This document shows positions 36,309 through 44,970 of a stretch of 52,409 nt of DNA, piece after piece. Position numbers and translations under genes: made by a program. Positions within the stretch are counted from its first letter, which is position 1, and every line of letters starts with the position of its first letter. The stretch comes from an uncultured Eubacteriales bacterium (GTDB taxonomy: Bacteria; Bacillota; Clostridia; Christensenellales; Aristaeellaceae), in NCBI GenBank assembly GCA_902777335.1, contig CACYTF010000016.1, forward strand, positions 1 to 52,409. The letters run 5' to 3'. The notes under the pieces were generated by a model. The model was not told the DNA's origin. It saw nothing but the letters and a program-made list of their open reading frames with translations, and searched no databases.

Positions 36309-36987
36309 TACGATCTTCAAGGGTATCTTCGATACCGCGTCTATGACGGTCATTTCCCTTCCAGACTTTATGCTGTGCGTAGCGGTGGCGCTGGTGATCG
36401 GCGCGGGCATCGCGCTGACGGCCTCGCGGCGCACGAATTTCTCCCACAGCTTCCTCGCGGCGTTGGCCGCGCTGCCTGCCCTCGTGTGCGTCACGATCAT
36501 GATGGTCAACGGCAACATCGGCGCGGGCGTGGCCACCGCGGGCGCGTTCAGCCTGATCCGGTTCCGCTCCCAGCCCGGCACGGCGCGGGAGATCGCGCTG
36601 ATCTTCACGGCGATGGTCGCGGGGCTGATCGCCGGCATGGGGTATCTGGCCTACGCGGTGCTATTCGCGCTGATCCTCTGCATCGGCTTCCTGGTCATCG
36701 GGCGGTTCGATCCTGAGGCGAAGGGCCTCACCAAGACACTGCGGGTGACCATCCCCGAGGACCTGGATTACGACGGCGTATTCGACGAATTGATGAAGGA
36801 ATATTGCAAGACCTGGAAGCTCGTCAGCGTCAAGACCGTGAACATGGGCAGCCTGTTCCGGCTGACCTACCAGCTGACGCTGAAGAGCGACGCCAATGAA
36901 AAGGCGTTCATCGACGCGCTGCGCTGCCACAACGGCAACCTGGAGATCGCGATTGCGCAGGGCGAAAACGTGGTTTCAGAGCTGTAA
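36301..36987 (+). CDS. DUF4956 membrane protein
   Basis: 228 residues. Four membrane helices occupy residues ~22-130, with NGNIGAGVATAGAFSLIRFRSQPGTAREIALIFTAM as the conserved DUF4956 core. The cytosolic C-terminal domain (LRVTIPEDLDYDGVFDELMKEYCKTWKLVSVKTVNMGSLFRLTYQLTL) looks ferredoxin-like. It is translationally coupled to the VTC gene by an 8-nt overlap. The pair is conserved in many Firmicutes and may form a membrane polyphosphate or envelope module; the biochemical role is unknown. Confidence 0.86.
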   Translation: MLNTIFKGIFDTASMTVISLPDFMLCVAVALVIGAGIALTASRRTNFSHSFLAALAALPALVCVTIMMVNGNIGAGVATAGAFSLIRFRSQPGTAREIALIFTAMVAGLIAGMGYLAYAVLFALILCIGFLVIGRFDPEAKGLTKTLRVTIPEDLDYDGVFDELMKEYCKTWKLVSVKTVNMGSLFRLTYQLTLKSDANEKAFIDALRCHNGNLEIAIAQGENVVSEL

Positions 36988-36989
36988 GA

Positions 36990-37095
36990 AGATCCTTCGA
37001 CTCCGGCTTCGCCTCCGCTCAGTCAGGATGACAACCCACCCCTTCGGATGACATAGGCAACGCCCCGTTGTCATTCTGAGCAAAGCGAAGAATCT
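36990..37095. repeat. REP-like imperfect palindrome between DUF4956 and DUF4353 genes
   Basis: Arm one (36990-37034, AGATCCTTCG...CAGGATGACAA) is an imperfect reverse complement of arm two (37068-37095, TTGTCATTCTGAG...GAAGAATCT). This is the widespread extragenic GATCCTTCG/GGATGACA-type repeat of bacterial genomes. It fills most of the 136-nt intergenic gap. Confidence 0.75.
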
Positions 37096-37123
37096 TTCCA
37101 TCAACAGCAAGGAGGGACATCGC

Positions 37124-39043
37124 ATGAAGCGCTTATATAGAATACTCGCGGTCCTGCTGGCGATCCTGCTGGTCGGCATCGGCACGATGACCTGTTTCGG
37201 GGAAAGCGCCCTCTCCGCGTTCCCCCAGCTGGACGATTGTTTCACCGAGCGCGATCTCTCCGGCGCATGGGACGCCACCGCGACGGACATCCTTCTGACC
37301 GGCGACACCGCGGAGACATCCTCCCACGTCGTGAACATCGACGGCGGCACCGTCACGATCTTGGACGGCGGCGTCTACGAGCTCTCCGGCAAACTAAGCG
37401 ACGGCTGTATCATCGTGGATGTGAAGGACGATGAGCGCGTGCAGCTGGTGCTGAACGGCGTCAGTATTACCGCCTCCAGCGGCGCGGCAATCCGTGTGCT
37501 CCAGGCCGACAAGGTGTTCATCACACTGGCCGAAGGCACGGAGAACGCTCTGACGAGTCTGGCCTTTGATGAGGGCGACAGCGTGGACGCCGTGATCTAC
37601 TCCGACGAGGACCTGACCTTCAACGGCACGGGCACACTCGTCATTGAATCGCCTGTCGGCAGCGGTATCGACGGCAAGGACGACGTGAAGTTCGCGTCGG
37701 GGACCTACGTCATCACCGCGGCGGGTCGCGGCATCGACGCCAACGACAGTTTGAGGATCGCCGACGGGAATTATACCATCACAACAGACGGCGACGCGAT
37801 TCGGTGTCGCCACGAGAACAACGCGGAGCTCGGCTACATCTACATCTGGGGCGGCACGTTCAATATCACCACCGGCGGCGGTGCGGGCGAAGCGGTCGCC
37901 CAGGCAGGTGACTTCGGCATGATGGCAGGCGGCATGCCGCAGGGTGAGATGCCCGAATTCGCGGAAGGCCTGATGCCAGAAATGTCAGACGGCGAGATGC
38001 CGACCCCGCCGGAGGGCTTCGCCGAAGGCGAAATGCCTCACTTTGCGGACGGTGAAATGCCCAGTCCGCCCGAGGGCATGGAGATGTCCGCGACTGAATC
38101 CTCAGGGGAAAGCGACGAGGACGCCGTCAGCGCCAAGGGCTTCAAGGCCAGCGGCGACATCGTGATCCTGGGCGGCACGTTTGTCCTCGATACCGCGGAC
38201 GACGCCTTCCATGCCGACGGCGATCTGCTGGTGTTCGACGGCGACCTGACCATCGCCAGCGGCGACGACGGGCTCCACGCGGACGGCACGCTCACTATCA
38301 TGGGCGGCACTGTCAACATCACCCAGAGCAGCGAGGGACTGGAGGCCGAGGTCATCGCCATCAAGGGCGGCGACATCGCTGTCACCGCCTCCGACGACGG
38401 CCTGAACGCCCGCGACAGCGAGGGTGAAAAAGAGACCTTCGACGCGCAGGAGGGCGTATCCATCGACATCTCCGGCGGCACCCTTTATGTGAACGCCAGC
38501 GGCGACGGCATCGACTCCAACGGCGATGTGAACGTCTCAGGCGGAACGGTCGTGGTTTCCGGCCCGACTGTCGGCGCGAACGGCGCGCTGGACTACAACG
38601 GCACCGCCACCGTCAGCGGCGGTACGGTCATTGCCACGGGCATCTCCGGCATGGCCGAGAACTTCTCCGACACATCCACCCAGCCGGCCTTCCTGGTCAG
38701 CCTGACCGCCGACGCGGGAGAGATTACCGTGACGGATGCCGACGGGAACATCGTGGCCTCCGCGACGGTTGAGAAGGGCTTTGAAACCGTCGTCGTGAGC
38801 AGTCCGGCGCTCGTGATCGGCGAAACCTACACCGTCGCCTGCGGTGAAAGCAGCGCGGAAATCACACTGACCGACACCATCACCGGCGCGAACTCGGGCG
38901 GCATGGGCGGCGGCCCGTCACAAGGTATGGGAACCCCGCCAAACGGATTTGAGCCGCCCAGCGGAAGCGGAAACGAACAGGTGTCGGCGCCCTCTTCACA
39001 AGGCGATATGGACGCGCAGAGCAATGAAACCATCAGTGATTAA
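37124..39043 (+). CDS. Secreted DUF4353 (carbohydrate-binding-like) beta-helix protein
   Basis: 639 residues. Residues 1-26 are a signal peptide with an AVLLAILLVGIGT core. From residue ~50 the sequence is a right-handed-beta-like series: ITLLDGGVYELSGKLSDGCIIVD, VQLVLNGVSITASSGAAI, GSGIDGKDDVKFASGTYVITAAGRGIDANDSLRI. The DGxDAND/DGLHADG/GGTVNIT repeats define DUF4353, labelled carbohydrate-binding domain-containing. Residues ~265-325 are a low-complexity GEMPxxxEG linker, and the C-terminus is Gly/Pro/Ser-rich. No sortase motif is seen. It likely acts on the cell surface next to the VTC/DUF4956 pair, as in many Clostridia. GGAGGG precedes the ATG. Confidence 0.85.
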   Translation: MKRLYRILAVLLAILLVGIGTMTCFGESALSAFPQLDDCFTERDLSGAWDATATDILLTGDTAETSSHVVNIDGGTVTILDGGVYELSGKLSDGCIIVDVKDDERVQLVLNGVSITASSGAAIRVLQADKVFITLAEGTENALTSLAFDEGDSVDAVIYSDEDLTFNGTGTLVIESPVGSGIDGKDDVKFASGTYVITAAGRGIDANDSLRIADGNYTITTDGDAIRCRHENNAELGYIYIWGGTFNITTGGGAGEAVAQAGDFGMMAGGMPQGEMPEFAEGLMPEMSDGEMPTPPEGFAEGEMPHFADGEMPSPPEGMEMSATESSGESDEDAVSAKGFKASGDIVILGGTFVLDTADDAFHADGDLLVFDGDLTIASGDDGLHADGTLTIMGGTVNITQSSEGLEAEVIAIKGGDIAVTASDDGLNARDSEGEKETFDAQEGVSIDISGGTLYVNASGDGIDSNGDVNVSGGTVVVSGPTVGANGALDYNGTATVSGGTVIATGISGMAENFSDTSTQPAFLVSLTADAGEITVTDADGNIVASATVEKGFETVVVSSPALVIGETYTVACGESSAEITLTDTITGANSGGMGGGPSQGMGTPPNGFEPPSGSGNEQVSAPSSQGDMDAQSNETISD

Positions 39044-39053
39044 GTTGTATAGT

Positions 39054-39084
39054 CGGCCATGATCCCGCCATCACGGCCGTCTTT
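39054..39084 (+). terminator. Intrinsic terminator after the DUF4353 gene
   Basis: CGGCCATGAT (39054-39063) pairs with ATCACGGCCG (39070-39079) with one G-T pair, followed by TCTTTT. Confidence 0.8.
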
Positions 39085-39105
39085 TCCAAAGAAGAGGTGA
39101 AACAC

Positions 39106-40560
39106 ATGAAGCGACTGGCGAGCCGTGTGCTTGCGGTTCTCATCTGTCTTTTGCTGCTCCTGCCCCCTGGCTTGGCCGCGGGCCACGGAGAGAGAAACCG
39201 TCATGGAGGAAGGTACCACAACGCGAGGCAGACGATCGAATCCTCTGAAGATCCGCTTGCGCCTGAGATCGTCGGGCAGTCGGAGGTCGTTCCCTGCGCC
39301 ATCGAGGGCTCGGGCTATGCCGCCCCGGTTTTCCAGATCACCGCGGTGCGGCCAACTGGTATAACGGCTGACTTCCTTTCGTTTCAATGGTTTGTCGATG
39401 AAAGTGCTGCGGGCGAAGCTTGCCGGGTACCGATCGAAGCCGATGGCTCGGCCACCTGCGCCTATACCGCATACGAGCTTTTGAACCGGTCTTCCGGTGT
39501 TTACCCGGTATATTGCACCGTCTCGATCGAAAGCGCCGACGGGACCGCGGCTCAGCCGCACAGCGCCACTTCTTATACCGTCAATTTTATTGTCTGCAAG
39601 GGCGTGCTGGAAGACACACTGATCACGTTTTCCGACGTTCACGAAAACTGGGACAACGTGGGAGCTGCCATCAGCGATACGATCGCTTCAACCGGAGGAT
39701 ATGTTCCCTCGCTGGTGATCGCTTCCGGGGATTATTGGAACGACTATTCTGCCTCTCAGGATGCGGCGGCGATATCGGAATACTCGGAATCAGTCCTGCA
39801 CAGGATCGAATTGCAGCTCGGCGGAATCCAAACCGTTTGGATCGCTGGCAACCATGACAATGAAGCCGCCGTTCTTCAAGCGAACGCGGAAACGAAAACA
39901 AACGCGGATTTTTCCGATACAGAGATCCTGTTCGACGACAAAGACGTTATCGTCATTGGGTTGGACTACGCCGACCTCTGCGTCAGCGGTCGATCCGCGG
40001 ACTACGGCGCGGAGGGGATCGCCGATAGCGCTTATGTCCGTCTGGAAGGCGCGTTGAATGATATATCACAGGGCTATCACGGAGAGCTCGTCGTCATCTC
40101 CGCACACGCGGGGCTTCATACCCTCGGCGTTGATCCGGCCTCTAAAGCGTCAGGTGTGAGCGCATGGGCGGGCGACGAGAGCTATAACATCCCTCATTCA
40201 TACGAGGTCGTGAAGCTGATCAACCGATACGCAGATCAAATGGATATACTGTTTTTCTTCGGCCACAATCATTCCAGGGGTGAAGCTGAGTTTATCAAAT
40301 GTCCAGGTGATACGATCATCAGCACGGTGGACGCAAAGGCCCATGTCACCGAAACCATAACGCTTCGCTTTACCTACGCCCACGCGGGCTATCTCACGAG
40401 AGAGCATAACGGTCATGCGCGATACACGATCCTCTCATGGAACGACGAGGCCGTCTCCCTCGAGACAAGGTGCGTGGCCGCCAGCCTTTCGGCGCAGGAA
40501 AGCGCGGCGCAAAACCCGCCCGCGATCATCCATCGCCATGCCATCGATGAGGCGGCGTAA
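39106..40560 (+). CDS. Secreted calcineurin-like metallophosphoesterase
   Basis: 484 residues from ATG 39106, with GAAGAGGTG upstream; the GTG at 39097 is part of that site. A signal peptide occupies residues 1-~24 (ASRVLAVLICLLLLLPPGLAAG). Residues ~40-165 look like an Ig-like or beta module. The phosphoesterase domain follows with its five blocks: FSDVHENWDN, IASGDYWND, IAGNHDNEA, ISAHAGLHT and FFGHNHSRGEAE, giving the metal-binding Asp, His and Asn set. It would hydrolyse an extracellular phosphoester; the substrate is unknown. It follows the DUF4353 gene after a terminator and precedes a DUF218 gene. Confidence 0.9.
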   Translation: MKRLASRVLAVLICLLLLLPPGLAAGHGERNRHGGRYHNARQTIESSEDPLAPEIVGQSEVVPCAIEGSGYAAPVFQITAVRPTGITADFLSFQWFVDESAAGEACRVPIEADGSATCAYTAYELLNRSSGVYPVYCTVSIESADGTAAQPHSATSYTVNFIVCKGVLEDTLITFSDVHENWDNVGAAISDTIASTGGYVPSLVIASGDYWNDYSASQDAAAISEYSESVLHRIELQLGGIQTVWIAGNHDNEAAVLQANAETKTNADFSDTEILFDDKDVIVIGLDYADLCVSGRSADYGAEGIADSAYVRLEGALNDISQGYHGELVVISAHAGLHTLGVDPASKASGVSAWAGDESYNIPHSYEVVKLINRYADQMDILFFFGHNHSRGEAEFIKCPGDTIISTVDAKAHVTETITLRFTYAHAGYLTREHNGHARYTILSWNDEAVSLETRCVAASLSAQESAAQNPPAIIHRHAIDEAA

Positions 40561-40721
40561 CGCTATGTCCATTCATATGCCAGCCGCGTTAGGCATCCTC
40601 GCGGCAGGCTTGGGTTTCTCAAGGTTGTTTAAAGTCTGCGTCTATACTTCCAGTATCGGATACATAACCTGAAATTCTGGGATTTCGCAGCCATGACGAA
40701 TACAAAGGAGGGCGACGCCCC

Positions 40722-42149
40722 ATGAAGGGAGTGATCCGGCAAATCCTGGCCCTTGCCGCGCTGCTGCTGGTCGTATGCGTCGCGTACAGGTGGATCACCG
40801 GAAACAGATATACCTCCTATATGTCGCTCCCTGCGGCATCGACAGACGCGCGTCCGGTCAACGCGGTTTCCGACGATCCGCGTCGCCTGCAGGCTGAAAG
40901 CCTGGAAGTCCGAGATCGGTACGCGCGCATCAGGCTCCGGCCCTGGCAAATGGGCGAATCGTCGGTTCGCGTCGTCAATGGCGCGGGCACGGAGGTCGCC
41001 GAACAGAGCTTTCGTGTCGGACCGTTTATGACGGTGTACGACCCGAGTACAGGCGGGTTCACCGGCGATTCTGTGGTGATGCTCGCCTTCACGGTGTTCT
41101 GCTTTGCGTCGGCCTTCCTCATGATCCGCTGGTTTTTCAGCGTCGGGTGGCGGGAATTCTATTCCTACGGCACGATCTATGCCGCCGGGTTTTCCATATT
41201 CGCCCTGCTGACCGGCCTGCTGATGGCCTATGTGTCCGCTCGCCACATCCTCCATCCCAGCGAATACCGAATGCTGAACGCCTATCGGGAAATCAGCCGG
41301 GCGAGCTGGCATTTCATGGTCGTGACCGCGCCGCTGATGCTGGTCTTCGCCCTGGCGATGATCGTCAGCAACATTGAACTCCTGAGGCACGAAAAACCCC
41401 GTTTCCGGAATGCGCTGGGCATCATGGCGGGAACGCTGATCATTGTCGGTGAAGGACTGGCCTGGATGATGTACGGGCAAAGCGCAAGACCCGTAAGCCG
41501 GCTTCTGGAGATCTTCCGCGGCACCTACGCCACCGTGTTCGTCTACTTCGAGTGCATGCTGATCGGCGCGATCATTTGCGGCGTGAAGGCCGCTAAGCAT
41601 CGCCCTTCCTGCGACAGGGATTATATCATCATTCTCGGCTGTCGGTTCCGAAAGGACGGCACGCTGACGCCGCTGCTCAGGGGCAGGGTGGACGCGGCGA
41701 TCGCGTTTTGGAGAGAGCAGCTGGCGACAACGGGAAAGAGCGCCCTGCTCATCCCATCGGGAGGCCAGGGCGACGATGAAGCCATGCCGGAAGCAGAGGC
41801 GATGCGGCGGTACATCCTCTCTCAGGGCGTCCCGGAGGAAGCCGTCCGGGTCGAAGCGCGTTCTCGCAACACCTTTCAGAACATGGCCTATTCCAGAGAT
41901 ATGATCGACAATGCCGATGCCAGGATCGCCTATGCGACGACGAATTACCATGTATTCCGAAGCGGCGTATGGGCATCGCTGGCGGGACTGTCGGCAGAGG
42001 GCATTGGAAGCCGGACGAAGTGGTGGTTCTGGCCAAACGCCTTTATGCGGGAATGCCTGGGCCTGCTGAAAAACCGGTGGAAGCAGGAGACGGCGGCGCT
42101 GGCTGCGTTGGTCGGGTTTTTCGCGCTGCTCTCGTCTGCCCTTGCGTGA
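40722..42149 (+). CDS. DUF218 (YdcF/ElyC-like) membrane protein
   Basis: 475 residues. There is an N-terminal membrane helix (8-24), an exported segment (~25-125), then five or six further helices (about 120-300). The C-terminal DUF218 domain begins YIIILGCRFRKDGTLTPLLRGRVDAAIAFW and continues LLIPSGGQGDDEAMPEAEAMRRYILSQGVPEEAVRVEARSRNTFQNMAYS, YATTNYHVFRSG. DUF218 proteins (SanA, YdcF, ElyC) act in envelope biogenesis in other bacteria, but the reaction is uncertain. AAAGGAGGG precedes the start. A final membrane helix lies at the C-terminus. Confidence 0.87.
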   Translation: MKGVIRQILALAALLLVVCVAYRWITGNRYTSYMSLPAASTDARPVNAVSDDPRRLQAESLEVRDRYARIRLRPWQMGESSVRVVNGAGTEVAEQSFRVGPFMTVYDPSTGGFTGDSVVMLAFTVFCFASAFLMIRWFFSVGWREFYSYGTIYAAGFSIFALLTGLLMAYVSARHILHPSEYRMLNAYREISRASWHFMVVTAPLMLVFALAMIVSNIELLRHEKPRFRNALGIMAGTLIIVGEGLAWMMYGQSARPVSRLLEIFRGTYATVFVYFECMLIGAIICGVKAAKHRPSCDRDYIIILGCRFRKDGTLTPLLRGRVDAAIAFWREQLATTGKSALLIPSGGQGDDEAMPEAEAMRRYILSQGVPEEAVRVEARSRNTFQNMAYSRDMIDNADARIAYATTNYHVFRSGVWASLAGLSAEGIGSRTKWWFWPNAFMRECLGLLKNRWKQETAALAALVGFFALLSSALA

Positions 42150-42336
42150 CGCCTCAAGGTTATTTGCCTGAGCCACCAATGGAGAGCGATGGCCCTAAAT
42201 AAACTGCTATGAAAGATATGGCTTTGTAAGCATGAACAACGAGATGAAATCGAAAAAGAAGCGCATTATTAACTCAGCAACAAAATATTGCCGATAAGAT
42301 ATAGCAAATTGAGTTCAGACATGGTATAATAAAACC

Positions 42337-42726
42337 ATGGGAACTGAAGAGAAGACCGATTATCGAAAATCCACGCCGGAAGTCCTGTATCAGATGCGGA
42401 AAACCGTCATCGCACTTTTCAAGAAAGAGAAGTCAGTGGAGGAGATTATAGAAGTAACTGACTTCAGCGAGAGAACGGTCCGGGAAACGATCAGGAAGTA
42501 CAAGAGTGGAGGCATGGCAGCACTAAAGCCAAAGAAGCGCGGCAGGAAAACTGGCGAGAAACGTACACTGACACCAAATCAGGAGAAGGAAGTTGTTCGG
42601 ACCATCACCGACAAGAACCCTGATCAACTGAAGATGAAGTGTGCGTTGTGGACACGGGATGCTGTTCGCCAGCTAATCAAGGACAAGTACGGGATTGATA
42701 TGCCCATTCGCACGGTGGGGATGTAG
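42337..42726 (+). pseudogene. IS630-family transposase, N-terminal remnant
   Basis: 129 residues covering only the N-terminal DNA-binding part: an HTH (KEKSVEEIIEVTDFSERTVRETIRKY), then the linker GMAALKPKKRGRKTGEKRTLTPNQ, a second winged-helix (WTRDAVRQLIKDKYGIDMPIRTVG). The DDE catalytic domain is missing. The frame breaks just after RTVG, where the sequence switches to the MITE-like unit at 42731. A complete IS630 transposase would be about 340 residues. It is a dead remnant truncated at that junction. GC content is lower than its neighbours. Confidence 0.85.
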
Positions 42727-42730
42727 AGAC

Positions 42731-42859
42731 TGTTTCTAAATGCAAAAACACGAAGATTATGCAAGAAGGATACGGATGCAAGCGAGATGGACGAAGGCAA
42801 CGAAGCGAGAGGCGAGCTTATTCAGAAATATGAGTAATTCAATGTTCTTTTAAGAAACA
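42731..42859. repeat. MITE-like 129-bp element with short terminal inverted repeats
   Basis: It starts TGTTTCTAAA and ends TTTAAGAAACA, which are inverted except for one base. The first 42 nt match 44145-44186 at about 35 positions (identical TGTTTCTAAATGCAA and GATTATGCAAGAAGGATA blocks). It carries no ORF and truncates the IS630 transposase. It is likely a non-autonomous element or an IS end. Confidence 0.6.
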
Positions 42860-42931
42860 TCTGTTATGCTCTTAACAATCAACGGGAACATTTCCCTGTT
42901 GACAATATCTTATAGACGGGAGTGATCCGAC

Positions 42932-44008
42932 GTGAAACGAAATCGAAGAATACTGATCCTGGTACTTACACTCATTACGATACTGTGCCTGCCGACAGCC
43001 GGCTTTGCGGAGAGTGACGAAGACACGGTCACCATCAACGGTCATACCTACACTGCTGCTCAGGCGGCACAGCGGGCTTTGGACTGGCAAGCCTGTTCCA
43101 ATCTCGCCTCTGCCCACGAGGACTATCACACCGCGCTGAATCATGCCGGTGAGCTGGAGGATCTCTGGGTCAACGAGGAACCCTATACCTCTACCATGAG
43201 CTGGACGAACAATTCACAGAAAATCGTCGGATATGACAATATCTATGAGTTCTACGTGACTGACCTCGCCGCCGACCTGAAGACCTCCCTGTCGACCGCA
43301 ATTTCGATGGACGACAGCGGCACCATTACCGATTCCGACGAATGGCTGGGTACCGGAATGCTGTGGTATCATATGCTGATGAGTCAGGAAATTGAAGTCG
43401 CCGCGGACGGTCAAACCGCTATTGGTCACTGGCAGAGCTTCGGGACCGTAACGGGGCCGACCGGCGGTTCCTATACAGCCCAGTGGACATGCGAGGACTA
43501 CAACATGGTCTTTGTCAAGCAGTCCAACGGAGAATGGCGCATCTGGCACCTGCGAACCTTTGTCCATTTCTATACCAATGTGGACAATCACTGGTATGAG
43601 CAGAACATGGCCACTCAGGGTGCCGGCGGCGAGGAAGTGCCCACAGGCGTCGGCGTGCTTGCCGATTCCGAAAGCGATGAAAATGAAGAATCCGCTGTTA
43701 CTCAGGACAGTGAAGCTTCAGAAGGGGCCGCAAGTGACGAACAGCGTCCCGGAGAACCGCCGGAGGGAAAAGGAGATGGTGCGCCCGGAGAACCGCCGGA
43801 AGGTGCTCCCGGCGAACCTCCGGAGGGATTTGGCAATGGCGCGCCCGGTGAACCGCCATCCGGCAACGGCAGCGGTAACCAAAGCAGTTCCTACGCAGAA
43901 ATGGGAAACTACTACACCGGCTTTGATCTGACCACGGTTCCGATTCAGACGGGCAATGTGAAGCCGTATGAGACCTGGTCCGATATCGAAGACACCTTCC
44001 TCTGGTAA
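42932..44008 (+). CDS. Secreted NTF2/SnoaL-like protein with Gly-Glu-Pro repeats
   Basis: 358 residues with a signal peptide at 1-27 (ILILVLTLITILCLPTAGFA). Residues ~38-225 look like an NTF2/SnoaL-like fold: AAQRALDWQACSNLASAHEDYHTALNHAGELEDLWV, NIYEFYVTDLAADL, EIEVAADGQTAIGHWQSFGTVTGPTGGSYTAQW and EWRIWHLRTFVHFY. A low-complexity GEPPEGxGxGAP linker (~270-325) separates this from a short conserved C-terminus ending WSDIEDTFLW. The polymer linker resembles the GEMP linker of the DUF4353 protein. Function is unknown; NTF2-like folds bind or convert small molecules. It is preceded by GGGAGTG and followed by a good terminator. Confidence 0.7.
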   Translation: MKRNRRILILVLTLITILCLPTAGFAESDEDTVTINGHTYTAAQAAQRALDWQACSNLASAHEDYHTALNHAGELEDLWVNEEPYTSTMSWTNNSQKIVGYDNIYEFYVTDLAADLKTSLSTAISMDDSGTITDSDEWLGTGMLWYHMLMSQEIEVAADGQTAIGHWQSFGTVTGPTGGSYTAQWTCEDYNMVFVKQSNGEWRIWHLRTFVHFYTNVDNHWYEQNMATQGAGGEEVPTGVGVLADSESDENEESAVTQDSEASEGAASDEQRPGEPPEGKGDGAPGEPPEGAPGEPPEGFGNGAPGEPPSGNGSGNQSSSYAEMGNYYTGFDLTTVPIQTGNVKPYETWSDIEDTFLW

Positions 44009-44016
44009 CTGCTTGC

Positions 44017-44053
44017 GTCCTTCACTGGCACAATATCAGCGCCAGTGAAGGAC
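44017..44053 (+). terminator. Terminator of the secreted NTF2-like gene
   Basis: A perfect 13-bp stem (44017-44029 with 44041-44053) with an 11-nt loop begins 9 nt after the stop and is followed by TTCTCG. Confidence 0.7.
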
Positions 44054-44144
44054 TTCTCGTATATGATACCGAAGCCTGCTCCACACTGTTGCGTATCTTC
44101 AAATCATGTTTCCTCGATGCCTCTATCAATAAAGGCTTAGAGAG

Positions 44145-44263
44145 TGTTTCTAAATGCAAGACCTCCACGATTATGCAAGAAGGATAGCGTTTTACGCTAT
44201 AAAGAGTATACCATATATGGTGGATGATATCAACAAAAATAACAAATTATTTTAAGACAATTC
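44145..44263. repeat. MITE/IS-end unit containing a solo ISAzo13-like end
   Basis: The first 42 nt (44145-44186) repeat the start of the unit at 42731. The last 80 nt (44184-44263) match 47053-47132, the promoter end of the intact IS, at 78 of 80 positions. It contains the ATAGCG-TTTT-CGCTAT hairpin. It therefore joins two different element ends and cuts off the C-terminus of the adjacent minus-strand gene. No gene is seen in the 253-nt gap. Confidence 0.8.
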
Positions 44264-44945
44264 AATAGAGGATTTGATGCGCGCCAATCTTGATGGGGTC
44301 GGGGGGATAAAAGGTGCCCAGCATCACGTCCACCATGGGCGTTTTAATGTCGTCCGTTCGGTAGAAAATGTTGCGTTTGGTAAAGTAATGCATCAGCGCG
44401 TCTGCGCACACAGGCCTGTATCCCTGCAAATGCAATTCGGCAGCCAGCAGCAGGTATTCCACCGTCAGCCGCGCACAGCTCTTGTGGGGCTTCCTGGGAT
44501 CATTGATCTTTTTGTTGGTGCTGATGCAGCCAAACCCGCCGTCCTCCTTGATGAGGCCCAGCATGGCGTCGATTTCGTTTTTCACGATTGCTTCCTGCCC
44601 GTAGCCCAGCTTCACCAGGTTCCTAAGCATAAGCGGCTCCCCGCACAGCATTTTGAAGCCCGTGCTTTCGATCAGGGAAAACACTTCATCGTCGATGTCC
44701 TTTCCGATATCCGCCCGGGTCAGGCCCCATTCGGCAAAGGACAGGATGGCGTCGTATTTCGCCCAGGGCTTGTCCGACCTAAGCTTTTTCAAGGCGCGTT
44801 CGTAGGTTTTGCTTCGCAGCAGCGATTCCTTACATGCAACGACGCTGGGATCGTTCTCCGGCAACTTTTGATATTCCTTCAATACCCTGAGCCGCACTTC
44901 CGGGTTTTCTTCCTCCAGCAGCCATGCCAGAATCGAATGATCCAT
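44262..44945 (-). pseudogene. Truncated alpha/alpha-toroid (prenyltransferase/HEAT-like) protein
   Basis: 227 residues in frame. The sequence is helical, HILAWLLEEENPEVRLRVLKEYQKLPENDPSV, then LRNLVKLGYGQE, IKEDGGFGC and LHLQGYR, in the style of squalene-cyclase/prenyltransferase-like or HEAT-like repeats. The end LGTFYPPDPIKIGAHQILY stops at TGA supplied by the IS-end fragment at 44263. Homologues I recall continue beyond such a segment, so the C-terminus was probably cut off by the insertion. It lies 25 nt after the MBL-fold gene and was probably co-transcribed. Function unknown. Confidence 0.6.
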
Positions 44946-44970
44946 CTTTCTTCCTCTCCTTGCTCAATGG

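Noticed and set aside
40564..40671. Small 35-residue ORF after the metallophosphoesterase
   Set aside because: No Shine-Dalgarno and no conserved features; it ends upstream of the DUF218 ribosome site.
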